Notes: generated from the letters alone by a model not told the origin. A stretch of DNA of 64,000 nucleotides from Bog-473 sp963828505 (GCA_963828505.1 CAWHFM010000007.1:442412-506411), one strand, 5' to 3'. Shown: positions 9,419-18,507, counted from the stretch's first letter. Translations and numbers: made by a program.

Positions 9419-9898
9419 GAACCATCGAGGCGCTGCTCGGCCCGTCGACGCACGGTGTCCATCAATCTCGGTCCGCCGATGAGAACGAGTGCGGCCACGA
9501 CCACGCTGGCCAAGATCGCTGAATGACGGGCGCCGTCTGCATTGGCGATCAGGGCGATCGCAACGGTGACAATCGTCATGAGAATCAAGAAACCAATGAC
9601 CAATGCGGGTAGGTGGCGGCTCACGAGGTCACTGCGGACGCTCAAATGCGGCGAAGCATGCCGGCCAGAAAGAATGCGCGGCGCGACGTGCAGAATGCAC
9701 AGCCCCGAAGACCACTGATCCGGCGATGAGCGCCCACGGCGGGCCGTAGTCCGCCAGGACGCCGAGCACCACCCACCCTCCAGCGACACTGACCCAGTAC
9801 CACGGAGGCACGTCGATCTCGGCGATCACCTGCTGGCGCCTCTGTTCGATCGAACCCAACGCCAGCCGGGCCTCCGCCTCTGTGACCTCGTTGTTCAT
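9415..9898 (-). CDS. Multi-spanning membrane protein paired with regulator (frameshift near 9690)
   Basis: About 160 residues when one extra base near 9690 is bridged. The first frame gives a soluble head (EAEARLALGSIEQRRQQVIAEID) and two hydrophobic segments (WYWVSVAGGWVVLGVLADYG, WALIAGSVVFGAVH). The second frame gives ILSGRHASPHLSVRSDLVSRHLPALV, a third and fourth segment and a basic tail. The start is the ATG at 9898, fifteen bases from a large inverted repeat. It is translationally coupled to the winged-helix regulator, a common pairing in Actinomycetota. It probably sits in the cytoplasmic membrane; its role is unknown. Confidence 0.7.
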
Positions 9899-9912
9899 GT
9901 CATAACCCCTTC

Positions 9913-9955
9913 ACTTTCCTGGTTGGAAACTCTACTACTTTCCAACTGGGAAAGT
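9913..9955. promoter_or_regulatory. Duplicated inverted-repeat operator
   Basis: Two copies of ACTTTCC-N5-GGAAAGT stand 24 bases apart: 9913-9931 (one mismatch) and 9937-9955 (perfect). The whole 43 bases are themselves nearly palindromic. It lies directly upstream of the membrane protein/regulator operon, overlapping where its promoter should be, and is AT-richer than its surroundings. Likely bound by two dimers of the 9110-9418 regulator. Confidence 0.7.
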
Positions 9956-10022
9956 CAACGGGCTTCCGCCTGTTCCGTCCGGTGGCGTTCGCTGGACGGC
10001 CGGGATCCGCCAGGCCGAGGGA

Positions 10023-10436
10023 TCACGTGGTGGGTGACCTCCAGAAGAACTCCAGCTGGATGTTGTCCGGGTCGCGAAACGTCAGCATGGCGTTGCGTGT
10101 GTACTCGGGCTCCTTGACCCCTGAGTGCTCGATGCCCAACCGATCCAGCCTCTCCGCCCACTCGTCGAGGTCTTCTCGTCGGTCGACCAAGAACTCCAGG
10201 TGGTCCAGGCCGGTGTGCAACTCGCTGAAGCGCTCGCCCTGATTGCCCTCATGACCGACCAGGCACAACACGAGCCGAGTCCTCGGCTCAGTCAGTGCGA
10301 CATAGCGCATCCGGCGGTCGGCCGCGGTGTAGTCGTACAGCACCTCCAAGCCCAGCAGGGCTGAGTACCACAACGCACTGGTTCCTGGGTCGCGAACGGT
10401 CAGGTTGACTTCCATTCGACCCGAGATCGAAGGCAT
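10023..10436 (-). CDS. VOC/glyoxalase family protein
   Basis: A 137-residue vicinal-oxygen-chelate protein with two beta-alpha-beta-beta-beta modules. The first begins MEVNLTVRDPGTSALWYSALLGLEVLYDY; the second ends ARLTFRDPDN-like as AMLTFRDPDNIQLEFFW, with the metal-ligand Glu in QLEF. Another candidate ligand is the His in GLDHLEFLVD. Members are glyoxalases, dioxygenases or binding/resistance proteins, and nothing here separates these. Transcribed away from the hypothetical gene at 10594. Confidence 0.82.
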   Translation of the reverse strand: MPSISGRMEVNLTVRDPGTSALWYSALLGLEVLYDYTAADRRMRYVALTEPRTRLVLCLVGHEGNQGERFSELHTGLDHLEFLVDRREDLDEWAERLDRLGIEHSGVKEPEYTRNAMLTFRDPDNIQLEFFWRSPTT

Positions 10437-10593
10437 GCGTGGAGTTTCTCACTCGGGTCCGCACCTCGAGAGCCGGCCCGGGGCGCGGTTGGGTGGCCAC
10501 TCGCGACTTCCGCATGCGGCATTCCCGGGTGACAGGAGGCTACGGTGCAGACAAGGAACGGAGTCGGCGGATGCGCGAGATCGGAGACCGGTG

Positions 10594-11040
10594 ATGACGT
10601 CGAAGTCTGATTTCACGGCTGAGGAATGGCAGCTGATCCTGGAGGCGCCACCAAGTGCCGGAATGATCGTGGTCACGGCTCAACGGGGAGGCTCGTTTCG
10701 CGAGACCATCGCCATGGCCAAGGCCTACGCCGAGGCGCGCCAGCAACACGGCGAGAGCGAACTTCTGGACGAGATCGTCGCGGCGAAACCTGAGCGCGAT
10801 CACACGCACTATCACTCCTTCGAGGAACTCAAGCAGCACGGACTGCAACACCTGCGTGATTCGGTCGCTCTGCTTGAGGGCAAAGCGACGCCGGCCGAGG
10901 TCGACGAGTATCGCCGCTTCATCGTCACGCTGTCACAGAAAGTCGCCGCGGCTCATCGAGAGCACGGTCAAGAAGTGAGCGACTCCGAGCAGGCGGCGAT
11001 CGACGACATCACGGAAGCGCTGAACACGACCGTCGCGTAG
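10594..11040 (+). CDS. Conserved hypothetical protein, 148 residues
   Basis: The ATG at 10594 follows a GGAG ribosome site. The protein is soluble and helical, beginning MTSKSDFTAEEWQLILEAP and containing the segment GMIVVTAQRGGSFRETIAMA and the His-rich DHTHYHSFEELK. The C-terminus has VAAAHREHGQEVSDSEQAAI. It resembles a family common in Actinomycetota and has a TerB-like look (helical, acidic, metal-binding-type His/Asp cluster), but I cannot place it firmly. Confidence 0.75.
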   Translation: MTSKSDFTAEEWQLILEAPPSAGMIVVTAQRGGSFRETIAMAKAYAEARQQHGESELLDEIVAAKPERDHTHYHSFEELKQHGLQHLRDSVALLEGKATPAEVDEYRRFIVTLSQKVAAAHREHGQEVSDSEQAAIDDITEALNTTVA

Positions 11041-11057
11041 GAAGCGTCGCCGGGCTA

Positions 11058-11732
11058 GTGCATCCGCCTGGCTCCATGGGACCACGACTGCCCCCCGGGC
11101 TAGCCATCGCCTGTGTGGCGGTCGGACTGCTGGCTGCCGCGTGCGGATCAACACACAGCGTTGTCGAGAATTCGAGCAGTGGACTCCATGACACAACCAC
11201 ACGAGCGACGACGACGGTACTTCCGCCCGCGACGACCACTGCACCCCAGGCTTCAGAGCCGATTGCCGGTGCCTGTCCTCCCGGGTGCAGCCTCCCTGCG
11301 GATTACGACGCAATCACCTGGCTCGCCTCCGCCTCGAACTCGGTGACCATCGTCACCGCGTATCCGAATCCCCAGCCGACGCCCGAGGTTCCGATCCTCT
11401 TCAAGGTGGACCGAACATTGGAGAGCACCGGATCGCCGACGCAACCGATTCCTGAGGGACCCTTCTCCTTCCCCGCCATGACGCCGGGTCAGCAGTTTCT
11501 CGTGTTCCTCTCGTCTTGGCGTGGCGGTCCCTGCGTCTCGACGCTCTACTCGTACGCTCCGAGCTCTCAGTCGGCCACCTTGCTTGCTGCAGGACGGTAC
11601 GACATACCGTTGCCGGGTCGTGAGCTGCCCGTTCCTCAGACCCTCACGCTGGTTCAGGTTCGAGAGCGGATGTACCCGACTGGGCCGTTCGTGCCATCCA
11701 CCGACACATCCGAATCGAACTGTCCCGAGTGA
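11058..11732 (+). CDS. Secreted lipoprotein, hypothetical
   Basis: Up to 224 residues with a lipoprotein signal: hydrophobic stretch LAIACVAVGLLAAACGS with the lipobox LAAAC (modified Cys near residue 29 from the GTG start, 23 from the ATG at 11076). A Ser/Thr/Pro-rich linker follows, then a beta-rich domain with four or more cysteines (CPPGCSLP, GGPCVSTLY, SNCPE). It is probably anchored on the outer face of the membrane. No enzyme motif is visible. It stands 17 bases after the preceding hypothetical gene and may share its transcript. Confidence 0.75.
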   Translation: MHPPGSMGPRLPPGLAIACVAVGLLAAACGSTHSVVENSSSGLHDTTTRATTTVLPPATTTAPQASEPIAGACPPGCSLPADYDAITWLASASNSVTIVTAYPNPQPTPEVPILFKVDRTLESTGSPTQPIPEGPFSFPAMTPGQQFLVFLSSWRGGPCVSTLYSYAPSSQSATLLAAGRYDIPLPGRELPVPQTLTLVQVRERMYPTGPFVPSTDTSESNCPE

Positions 11733-11753
11733 TCTCGGGGCCACCAGGGCCTT

Positions 11754-12077
11754 CTATCGGACTCGACGGAATCCCAACTTGGTCGCGGCGTCGACGATCC
11801 TCTTGCGATTCCGAAGAAGGCTCCACGTCATGACTCCCGTGCTCAACATCCACAGGACTGCCGTCCAGCGAAAAGTGCCGTCTCCCAACAGGAGAAACCC
11901 ACACCAGAAGCAAAAAAGCGCGCCATAGCAAACCGCCAGGAGCCTGTTCCAACGCACCTGCCCGAGCACCTTCTGAACAGTCCCGTAGTCCTCGCTCGGA
12001 ATGTCCTTGCCTTTGTAGAGCGCGACCCTGACGCGCTGCCGTTCGCGCCTCTCCGCCCAACTCGCCATGGTTATCAT
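11754..12077 (-). CDS. Small membrane protein, hypothetical
   Basis: About 107 residues. A basic N-terminal region (ASWAERRERQRVRVALYKGKD) is followed by two membrane segments (LLAVCYGALFCFWCGFLLLG and WTAVLWMLSTGVMTWSLL) and a basic tail. The ATG at 12077 has a GGGGG ribosome site a few bases upstream; the ATG at 12068 is the alternative. The layout suggests a two-helix membrane protein with both ends in the cytoplasm. No family recognised. Confidence 0.6.
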   Translation of the reverse strand: MITMASWAERRERQRVRVALYKGKDIPSEDYGTVQKVLGQVRWNRLLAVCYGALFCFWCGFLLLGDGTFRWTAVLWMLSTGVMTWSLLRNRKRIVDAATKLGFRRVR

Positions 12078-12215
12078 TGTGCCCCCGATCGCTGGAGTGA
12101 GCACAGATGGCCCCCGTAATCCTCGCTCTCGTCCCGTCGGACGCGGGCCCGGACCCGTAGCTATGACCGGACGACAGCCAGTCGCTATCGTTCGCCAAGA
12201 AGGGAAGGTGGGCCC

Positions 12216-13775
12216 TTGCGACGTACCGGGCGACAGACGTTCATGCTTCGGAGTGGCGTCGTTGCTCTCGCCGTTCTGGTGACCGTAGCGGTTCTGGGTT
12301 TCGACAACAGCGCTGGCGCCGGGGGCCGATCGCTCCACCTCACGCCACAGTACGGTGCCCCTCCGGAAGTTCGCGGTGAGGCGAACGCATGGCCCCTGCC
12401 CGATCACGACTACTCGAATACGAGGGATGCCGGTGTGTCGCCGATCAGCGCTGCGACGGTCTCCCGTCTGGTGCCGGCGTGGACCGTACCCATGACGGTC
12501 GGCGCCTCGACGTCGCCCATCGTCGTCGCTGGAACGGCGTACGTGCAGGACGAATCGGGGACCGTCTACGCCGTCGACGTCTCGTCTGGCCGCCTGAAGT
12601 GGAAGACGAAGGCTCTCGGCTTCAGCATCGGCCCCTATGGAGTCTCGGTCGGATGGGGGAAGCTGTTCGCCTCCACACCGAGTGGAGTGGCCGCCTTCAC
12701 GCTGTCAGACGGCACCGAGCTGTGGAACCGTCGGATCACGACGACACCGGGCCAGGGAGTCGACATCCAGACGCTGCCCTACGGGGGGAAGGTCTATACC
12801 GCCAGCGTGCCGGTGGCCATCGGGGACTTCTACACGGGAGGTTCCATCGGTTACCTGGAGGCGTTGGACGCGAATACGGGGAAGGTGGACTGGCGGTTCG
12901 ACACCGTGAAGTCGAGGGACCTCTGGGGAAACCCAGCCGTGAACTCGGGCGGAGGCGGGTGGTATCCACCCGCCATCGACACGCGGACAGGAGTCCTCTA
13001 CTGGGGGGTGGCCAATCCCGCTCCCTTTGTCGGCACCACCCGATACCCGAACGGATCGAGCCGGCCGGGCGCCAATCTCTACACCGACTCCATGGTGGCC
13101 CTCTCCGCCACGACCGGAAGGCTTCTCTGGTACCACCAGGCCTTCCCCCACGACCTCTACGACCGTGATCAGGTGCACGCCATGCTCGTGCCCGTGCGAC
13201 GTTCGGTGGACGGGTCCCGTCTCGTCGCCGTCAGCACGGGCAAGGGTGGCTACGTGCTGGGGCTCAATCCCGTGACCGGCCGCCTGCTGTGGAAGACGGC
13301 CGTGGGCATCCACCGAAACGGGGACCTGCCACGCCTGACCGGACCGACCACGATCCTGCCCGGAACGTACGGCGGTGTGCTGACACCGCCTGCCTCTGCC
13401 GGCGGCATGGTCTATGCGGCTGCGCTCAACGCCCCGTCGACGTTGCAGCCTGATCAGACGGCGTACTTCGGCGGCCGGGTCGGCACTATGGACGGCGACA
13501 TCGTGGCCATGTCCGCTCGGACCGGCAGGATCGCCTGGGATACCAAAGTCCCCGGTGATCCGACCGGCGGGGTCACGATCGTCAACAACCTCGTGCTCAC
13601 GGCGACCTATCAAGGAGAGGTGCTCGCCCTCAACCGAGCCACCGGCGCCGTGGTGTGGAGCTACCGCGGGCCGGGCTTGGTCAACGGGTGGATGTCGGTC
13701 GTCGGCGACCAGATCTATGTACCGGTCGGCTCGCCGCCACAGCTGGTTGCTCTCAGGCTCCCACCTGGTCCCTAG
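12216..13775 (+). CDS. Exported PQQ-type beta-propeller (quinoprotein dehydrogenase-like)
   Basis: A 519-residue protein with a signal peptide (RSGVVALAVLVTVAVLGF, cleavage probably after SAGAG) and repeated beta-propeller blades. Each blade carries the Trp-docking pattern, e.g. GTVYAVDVSSGRLKWKT, GYLEALDANTGKVDWRF, SMVALSATTGRLLWYHQ, GDIVAMSARTGRIAWDT and GEVLALNRATGAVVWSY. It thus belongs to the PQQ-dependent alcohol/glucose dehydrogenase-like group. It acts outside the cytoplasmic membrane if functional. A TTG start at 12216 follows an AAGG-rich site; the ATG at 12243 is the alternative. No PQQ biosynthesis gene or cytochrome subunit is nearby, so cofactor use is unproven. Confidence 0.85.
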   Translation: MRRTGRQTFMLRSGVVALAVLVTVAVLGFDNSAGAGGRSLHLTPQYGAPPEVRGEANAWPLPDHDYSNTRDAGVSPISAATVSRLVPAWTVPMTVGASTSPIVVAGTAYVQDESGTVYAVDVSSGRLKWKTKALGFSIGPYGVSVGWGKLFASTPSGVAAFTLSDGTELWNRRITTTPGQGVDIQTLPYGGKVYTASVPVAIGDFYTGGSIGYLEALDANTGKVDWRFDTVKSRDLWGNPAVNSGGGGWYPPAIDTRTGVLYWGVANPAPFVGTTRYPNGSSRPGANLYTDSMVALSATTGRLLWYHQAFPHDLYDRDQVHAMLVPVRRSVDGSRLVAVSTGKGGYVLGLNPVTGRLLWKTAVGIHRNGDLPRLTGPTTILPGTYGGVLTPPASAGGMVYAAALNAPSTLQPDQTAYFGGRVGTMDGDIVAMSARTGRIAWDTKVPGDPTGGVTIVNNLVLTATYQGEVLALNRATGAVVWSYRGPGLVNGWMSVVGDQIYVPVGSPPQLVALRLPPGP

Positions 13776-13859
13776 CAATCCGGACGGCCCGGTTCAGCGA
13801 GAAGAGGCGGCGCCGGCGAACGGCTCGGCGGTCGCGGACGCTCGTCGGTGCAACCGCGC

Positions 13860-15572
13860 TCAGGGACTGGGCTGGGCGCGCGGCCCGCGCAACAGCCTGC
13901 CGGGGAACTCCCCGGTCGACTCGTCCTGCTCGCGCACGACGATCCCCGACTTCACCGTGGCGACGTAGCCGCGGGCTCGCTGCACCAGGCGCTTGCCCGC
14001 CGCGGGCAGGTCGTAGACCATTTCCGGAGGTTCGAGCGTCAGGGCGTCGTGGTCGATCACGTTGACGTCGGCCACATAGCCCGGTGCGATGAGGCCGCGG
14101 TCGCGGAAGCCGTAGAGCTCTGCGGTGCGCCGCGTCTGCATGTGCACCACCTCCTCGACGGAGAGTCGCTCGCCACGGCTGCGGTCCCGGGCCCAGTGGG
14201 TCAGCATGAAGGTGGGCAGGCTGGCGTCGCAGAGCACTCCGCAGTGAGCGCCGCCGTCACCCAGGCCGAGGACGGTGGCGGGGTGGGTGAGCATCTCGCG
14301 CACCGCGTCGAGGTTGCCGTCGGCGTAGTCGAACAACGGGAGGTAGAGCAGCTCCTTCCCGTCGCGCTGGAGCATGAGGTCGTAGAGCATCTCGTCCGTC
14401 GTCCGCCTCTCGGCCTCGGCCATCGCCTGCACGCTGCGCTCGGGTGCGGGCTCGTAGTCCGGTGGCTGGCCGAGGGGGAAAAGCTTGTGCAGGTTTCGGC
14501 GCAGCAGTTCCACGAAGCCCCCGGGACGAGGCGGCTCGTCGAGGATGGCGCGCCGCACCTCGTCGGTGCGCAGCCGGGCCACCCGCTCGGGCAGCGGGAG
14601 CTCGGCCAACTCCTGGTAGGCACGGTGGTGGGCGAAGGGATGCGTGGTCGACTCGAAGCCGACCATCAGCGACGCCGGCTTGCCTGCCACCTGGGGCACC
14701 AGCCAGGCCCCGCGGCGATTGGCGGCGACGCCACGGTCGATCCACTCGCGCCACAGGTCGGGAGCGAAGTCGGCCTGGAGCACCTGGTACGTGACGGGGA
14801 TGCCGGCCCGCAGCGAGATCTCGGACATCCAGGCGAACTCGTGGTCCAGGTCCCGCATGTCGCTGGCCACGGAGAAGACCCGGTGACCGGCCTTGCCGAG
14901 CGCCTCGCCGATGGCGATCAGCTCGTCGGCCGGCGCCGTGGTGCCCGCCGCCAGCTCTCCGTCCTTGGCCCGGTGCAGGACGGTCCGGGTGGTCGACGCC
15001 CCCACTGCTCCCGCCCGCACGGCCTCGCGCACGAGGGCGCTCATCTCGGCGATCTCCTCCGCCGTGGCGACGTCGTTGGGCCGGCTCTCGCCGAGGACGT
15101 AGGCCCGCAGCGCGCCGTGCGGGACCAGGCAGGCGACGTCGAGGACGCGGGCGGTCCGCTCGACCTCGTCGAGGTACTCGCCGAAGGACTCCCAGTTCCA
15201 GTTGATCCCCTCGGCCAGCGCGGTGCCGGGGATGTCCTCGACGCCTTCCATGAGCCCGATGAGCCACTCGCGGTCGGCGGCTCGGGCGGGCGCGAATCCG
15301 ACGCCGCAGTTCCCCGTCACCACCGTGGTCACGCCGTGCCAGCCCGACGGAGAGACCTCCGGGTCCCAGGTCACCTGCCCGTCGTAGTGGGTGTGGATGT
15401 CGACCCACCCTGGCGTGACGAGGAGGCCACGGGCGTCGAGGACGCGCCGAGCTTGCCCCTCGACGTCACCGACGGCGGAGATGATGCCGCCGTCGATGGC
15501 GACGTCGGCCGCCCGGACCGGCCCGCCGCTGCCGTCGGCGACCGTCCCTCCCCTCAGGACCAGGTCGTGCAT
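13860..15572 (-). CDS. N-acyl-D-amino-acid deacylase family amidohydrolase
   Basis: A complete 570-residue amidohydrolase-3 protein. Metal-binding HTH at residues 60-62 within WVDIHTHYDGQVTWDP; GNCGVGFAP near residue 90; GLGDGGAHCGVLCD late in the barrel carries the catalytic Asp. A C-terminal beta-sandwich closes the fold (GYVADVNVIDHDALTLEPP). The family includes D-aminoacylases and related hydrolases of N-substituted amino acids or cyclic ureides. It is similar to the partial gene at 1-1153. The LLM oxidoreductase lies 54 bases upstream on the same strand, so the two may be cotranscribed. Substrate uncertain. Confidence 0.88.
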   Translation of the reverse strand: MHDLVLRGGTVADGSGGPVRAADVAIDGGIISAVGDVEGQARRVLDARGLLVTPGWVDIHTHYDGQVTWDPEVSPSGWHGVTTVVTGNCGVGFAPARAADREWLIGLMEGVEDIPGTALAEGINWNWESFGEYLDEVERTARVLDVACLVPHGALRAYVLGESRPNDVATAEEIAEMSALVREAVRAGAVGASTTRTVLHRAKDGELAAGTTAPADELIAIGEALGKAGHRVFSVASDMRDLDHEFAWMSEISLRAGIPVTYQVLQADFAPDLWREWIDRGVAANRRGAWLVPQVAGKPASLMVGFESTTHPFAHHRAYQELAELPLPERVARLRTDEVRRAILDEPPRPGGFVELLRRNLHKLFPLGQPPDYEPAPERSVQAMAEAERRTTDEMLYDLMLQRDGKELLYLPLFDYADGNLDAVREMLTHPATVLGLGDGGAHCGVLCDASLPTFMLTHWARDRSRGERLSVEEVVHMQTRRTAELYGFRDRGLIAPGYVADVNVIDHDALTLEPPEMVYDLPAAGKRLVQRARGYVATVKSGIVVREQDESTGEFPGRLLRGPRAQPSP

Positions 15573-15626
15573 GGCGCCCAGCTTTGCAGCTCCGTGCGGG
15601 CGGACCGCACGATTCGCCGGAGCGGA

Positions 15627-16664
15627 CTACACCCAGCTACGCAGCTGCTCCATCATGCCGACCGGGTCCGGACCGACGGGCGAAACGTTCAGGTGGGTCA
15701 CTCCGGCCTCGGCCAGTGCGGCCACCCGCTCCTTGATGTAACCCTCGGGCCCGCACAACGACATCCCCTCGAGCAGGTCGGCCGGGACCTTGGCCGCGGC
15801 CTCGTCCTTCTTGCCGGCCAGATAGAGGTCCTGGATCTCCGCCGCTTCCTTCTCGTACCCGTACCGGCGTGCCAACGCGTTGTAGAAGTTCTGGCCTCGA
15901 GCGCCCATGCCGCCGATGTAGAGGGCGGCGCCGGCTCGCCCCAGGTCGCGGACGCCCGCCACCTGCGACTCCTCCCCGATGGCCAGGAGTCCGCCCGCGG
16001 CCACTTGGAGCGGGCCGAGCGCGGGGTCGCGCCTGGCCGTCCCGGCGGCGAGTGACGATCCGAAGACCTCCTTCGCCTTGTCCGGGAGGAAGAACGCGGG
16101 CAGCCATCCGTCTGCCACCTCCGCCGTCAGGGCGACGTTCTTCTCCCCCAGCGCGGCGACCCAGATGGGGATGCGCGGTCGCACCGGGTGGTTGATGATC
16201 TTGAGCGCCTTGCCGAGACCGGTGCCGCGACCCTCGGGCAGCGGGACCTGATAGGCCGCACCGTCATGGGTCAGCGGCGCTTGGCGCGCCCATACGGCGC
16301 GGCAGATCTCGATGATCTCGCGGGTCCGCGCCAGGGGCCGGTCGTAGGGGACGCCGTGGAACCCCTCAATCACCTGAGGTCCCGAAGCTCCGAGCCCGAG
16401 CTCGCAGCGCCCACCCGAGAGGGCGTCCACGCCGGCCGCCGTCATGGCGATGAGTGTCGGGGTTCGGCTGTAGATGGGAAGGATCGCCGACCCGATGCCC
16501 ACCCGTTCCGTCTTGGCGGCCAGGTAGCCCATGAGGCTCGGAGCGTCGAACCCGTAGGCCTCGGCCACCCACACCAGGTCGAGCCCGACCTTCTCCAATC
16601 GGGCGACGAGACGGGCCGACTCCTCGAAGTCCCCGGCGTAGCTCAGGGTCATGGACAGCTTCAC
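15627..16664 (-). CDS. LLM-class (luciferase-like) F420-dependent oxidoreductase
   Basis: A 345-residue bacterial-luciferase-like TIM barrel. The start is the GTG at 16664 (VKLSMTLSYAGDFEES), seven bases after a GGAGAGG site. Typical segments: LDLVWVAEAYGFDAPSLMGYLA, RVGIGSAILPIYSRTPTLIAMTA, GRCELGLGASGPQVIEGFHG (cofactor loop) and PIWVAALGEKNVALTAEVADGWLP. The closest general group is F420-dependent enzymes of Actinomycetota, acting on aldehydes, ketones or imines in catabolism. It is divergent from the DUF35/thiolase pair. Confidence 0.88.
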   Translation of the reverse strand: MKLSMTLSYAGDFEESARLVARLEKVGLDLVWVAEAYGFDAPSLMGYLAAKTERVGIGSAILPIYSRTPTLIAMTAAGVDALSGGRCELGLGASGPQVIEGFHGVPYDRPLARTREIIEICRAVWARQAPLTHDGAAYQVPLPEGRGTGLGKALKIINHPVRPRIPIWVAALGEKNVALTAEVADGWLPAFFLPDKAKEVFGSSLAAGTARRDPALGPLQVAAGGLLAIGEESQVAGVRDLGRAGAALYIGGMGARGQNFYNALARRYGYEKEAAEIQDLYLAGKKDEAAAKVPADLLEGMSLCGPEGYIKERVAALAEAGVTHLNVSPVGPDPVGMMEQLRSWV

Positions 16665-16785
16665 GATTCGCCTCTCCTCGCTCGGTCGGGTCGGGGGGCC
16701 GGGCCGCTCCAGGCGGCGCTGGGGTCCTCGAGCGCCACGAGCATAGGGATCCACGTGGCGCGGGCACGAGACGCCGTGTGCCAAC

Positions 16786-17268
16786 ATGCCGCCCGTGGTC
16801 GCACACGGTCCCCTACTGCGTCTCTTGCCGCGCCTGGCCGACGATGTCGCCTTCTACTGGACGTCGGGCGCCGATGGCACGTTGCGACTGCTGCGCTGCC
16901 ACGCCTGTGGGTACTACATCCATCCCCCCGGCCCCGTCTGTCCCCGGTGCCTGTCGCGCCACCTCGGTCCCGAGCCAGTGAGCGGCCGCGGCCGGGTCGA
17001 GTCGTTCACCGTCAACCACCAGCAGTGGATCCCGGGCAGCGACCCCTACATCATCGCCTGGGTCTCCGTCGAGGAACAGCCCGATCTCCGGCTCACGACG
17101 AACCTGGTCGGCGTCGAGCCCGAGGACGTGAAGATCGGCATGGCCGTGCGGGTCGTCTTCGAGGAGAACGAGGACGTCTTCCTGCCGCTGTTCACTCCGG
17201 CTGAGCCGGACCTGGAGGCGGGGGCGGACGTCGAGACGGAGGCGGACGTCGTGGCGGAGGCGACGTGA
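16786..17268 (+). CDS. DUF35 Zn-ribbon/OB-fold protein, partner of thiolase-like protein
   Basis: A 160-residue protein with an N-terminal rubredoxin-like zinc ribbon (Cys-X2-Cys in CHACGY and Cys-X2-Cys in CPRCLS) and a C-terminal OB fold (GRGRVESFTVNHQQWIPG, PYIIAWVSVEEQPDLRLTTN). DUF35 proteins act as obligate partners of lipid-transfer/thiolase-like enzymes such as the steroid side-chain aldolase Ltp2. The last 25 residues are an acidic repeat (ADVETEADVVAEAT). Its stop overlaps the GTG start of the thiolase-like gene, which supports a complex made in equal amounts. Confidence 0.9.
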   Translation: MPPVVAHGPLLRLLPRLADDVAFYWTSGADGTLRLLRCHACGYYIHPPGPVCPRCLSRHLGPEPVSGRGRVESFTVNHQQWIPGSDPYIIAWVSVEEQPDLRLTTNLVGVEPEDVKIGMAVRVVFEENEDVFLPLFTPAEPDLEAGADVETEADVVAEAT

Positions 17269-18503
17269 GCGCGGAGCCGCTCGAGCGGCGTGCCGTGATC
17301 TCGGGCATCGGCCAGTCCGACATCGGGAGGCGGCTCGGAAGGTCGGACATCGACCTCACCGTGGAGGCGGCGCTCGCCGCGATCGGCGACGCCGGGTTGC
17401 GGCGCGAGGACATCGACGGGTTGTCCACCTATCCGGGTATGGGCATCGGCACACCCGGCTTCGGCGGGCCCACCACCCCCGAGGTACAGGACGCGCTGCG
17501 GCTCTCGCTCAACTGGCATGACGGCGGCGGAGAGGGTCCGGGCCAGATGCGGGCGGTCATCGCGGCGGCGCTCGCCGTCGCCGCCGGCCTGGCCCGCCAC
17601 GTGCTCGTCTATCGCACCGTCAGCGAGGGCACCGCCCAGGGGGTGGGTGGGCGTCAACCGATGGGCGGCCGTCCGCCCGCCGAGGGACAGGAAGGGGCGC
17701 GGGGCGTGCCCCGCTTCGGCGGGTTCTTGCAATGGACCCTGCCGTACGGCGCCGTCTCTGCGGCCAACTGGCTGGCGCTCGTGGCCCAGCGGCGCATGGA
17801 CGAGTTCGGCCTGACCCGGGAGCAGCTGGGCCAGATCGCGCTCAACGGGAGGCGCAACGCCGCCTTCAACCCCAAGGCCATCTACACCGCGCCGATGTCG
17901 TTGGACGACTACCTGGCGGCGCGCATGATCTCGACTCCCCTCTGCCTCTACGACTGTGACGCACCCTGCGACGGCTCGACCGCCGTGATCGTGTCGCACC
18001 GCGACGTCGCCGGCGACCTCGACCATCCGGCGGTGCAGGTCAACGCGGTGGGCACCGCCCTGCGGGGGCGGCCCAGCTGGGACCAGTTCGACGACATGAC
18101 GACCATGGCCGCTCGTGACGCCGCCGCGTCCATGTGGGAGCGGACGGAGCTCACCGCCTCCGACGTCGACACCGCCCAGCTCTACGACGGGTTCTCGGTG
18201 TTGACCATGGTCTGGCTGGAGGCGCTCCGCTTCTGCGGGAGGGGCGAGAGCGGACCCTTCGTCGAGGGGGGAGCATCGATCGCCCGCGACGGGCAGGTCC
18301 CGCTCAATACCGCGGGCGGGCAGCTCTCGGGCGGGCGGCTGCACGGCTTCGGACTGATCCACGAGGCGTGCGTCCAGCTTCGCGGGGAGGGCGGCGAGCG
18401 TCAGGTGGTGCGACCCGGCGGCCGGGTGCCCGAGGTGGCCGCGGTGGCGAACGGTGGCGGGCCTATCGCCGGCACCATGCTCTTGACGCGGGGCGTGCGT
18501 TAG
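17265..18503 (+). CDS. Thiolase-like (Ltp2-type) lipid-transfer protein/aldolase
   Basis: A 412-residue thiolase-fold protein of the non-decarboxylating lipid-transfer group. It starts RRAVISGIGQSDIGRRLGRS, and has LCLYDCDAPCDGSTAVIV, the AQLYDGFSVLTMVWLEAL segment and the C-terminal GLIHEACVQLRGEGGERQV. The active-site Cys of ordinary thiolases is not present at the usual site; Tyr-rich motifs such as LYDGFS instead recall Ltp2, which with a DUF35 partner cleaves a beta-hydroxyacyl-CoA by retro-aldol reaction. A role in removing a side chain from a cyclic substrate is likely by analogy only. Confidence 0.88.
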   Translation: MSAEPLERRAVISGIGQSDIGRRLGRSDIDLTVEAALAAIGDAGLRREDIDGLSTYPGMGIGTPGFGGPTTPEVQDALRLSLNWHDGGGEGPGQMRAVIAAALAVAAGLARHVLVYRTVSEGTAQGVGGRQPMGGRPPAEGQEGARGVPRFGGFLQWTLPYGAVSAANWLALVAQRRMDEFGLTREQLGQIALNGRRNAAFNPKAIYTAPMSLDDYLAARMISTPLCLYDCDAPCDGSTAVIVSHRDVAGDLDHPAVQVNAVGTALRGRPSWDQFDDMTTMAARDAAASMWERTELTASDVDTAQLYDGFSVLTMVWLEALRFCGRGESGPFVEGGASIARDGQVPLNTAGGQLSGGRLHGFGLIHEACVQLRGEGGERQVVRPGGRVPEVAAVANGGGPIAGTMLLTRGVR

Positions 18504-18507
18504 CGCA

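Noticed and set aside
11188..11193. TGACAC half-site in the lipoprotein gene
   Set aside because: No matching second arm and it lies inside a coding region; expected by chance.
12216..13775. Methanol dehydrogenase large subunit
   Set aside because: Blade motifs fit a generic PQQ-type propeller, but no small subunit, cytochrome or cofactor genes are near, and the characteristic disulphide of vicinal cysteines was not seen.
13848..16055. A 735-codon open frame on the plus strand
   Set aside because: It is antisense to the D-aminoacylase and LLM genes and shows no domain; composition is Arg/His/Gly-rich as in shadows.
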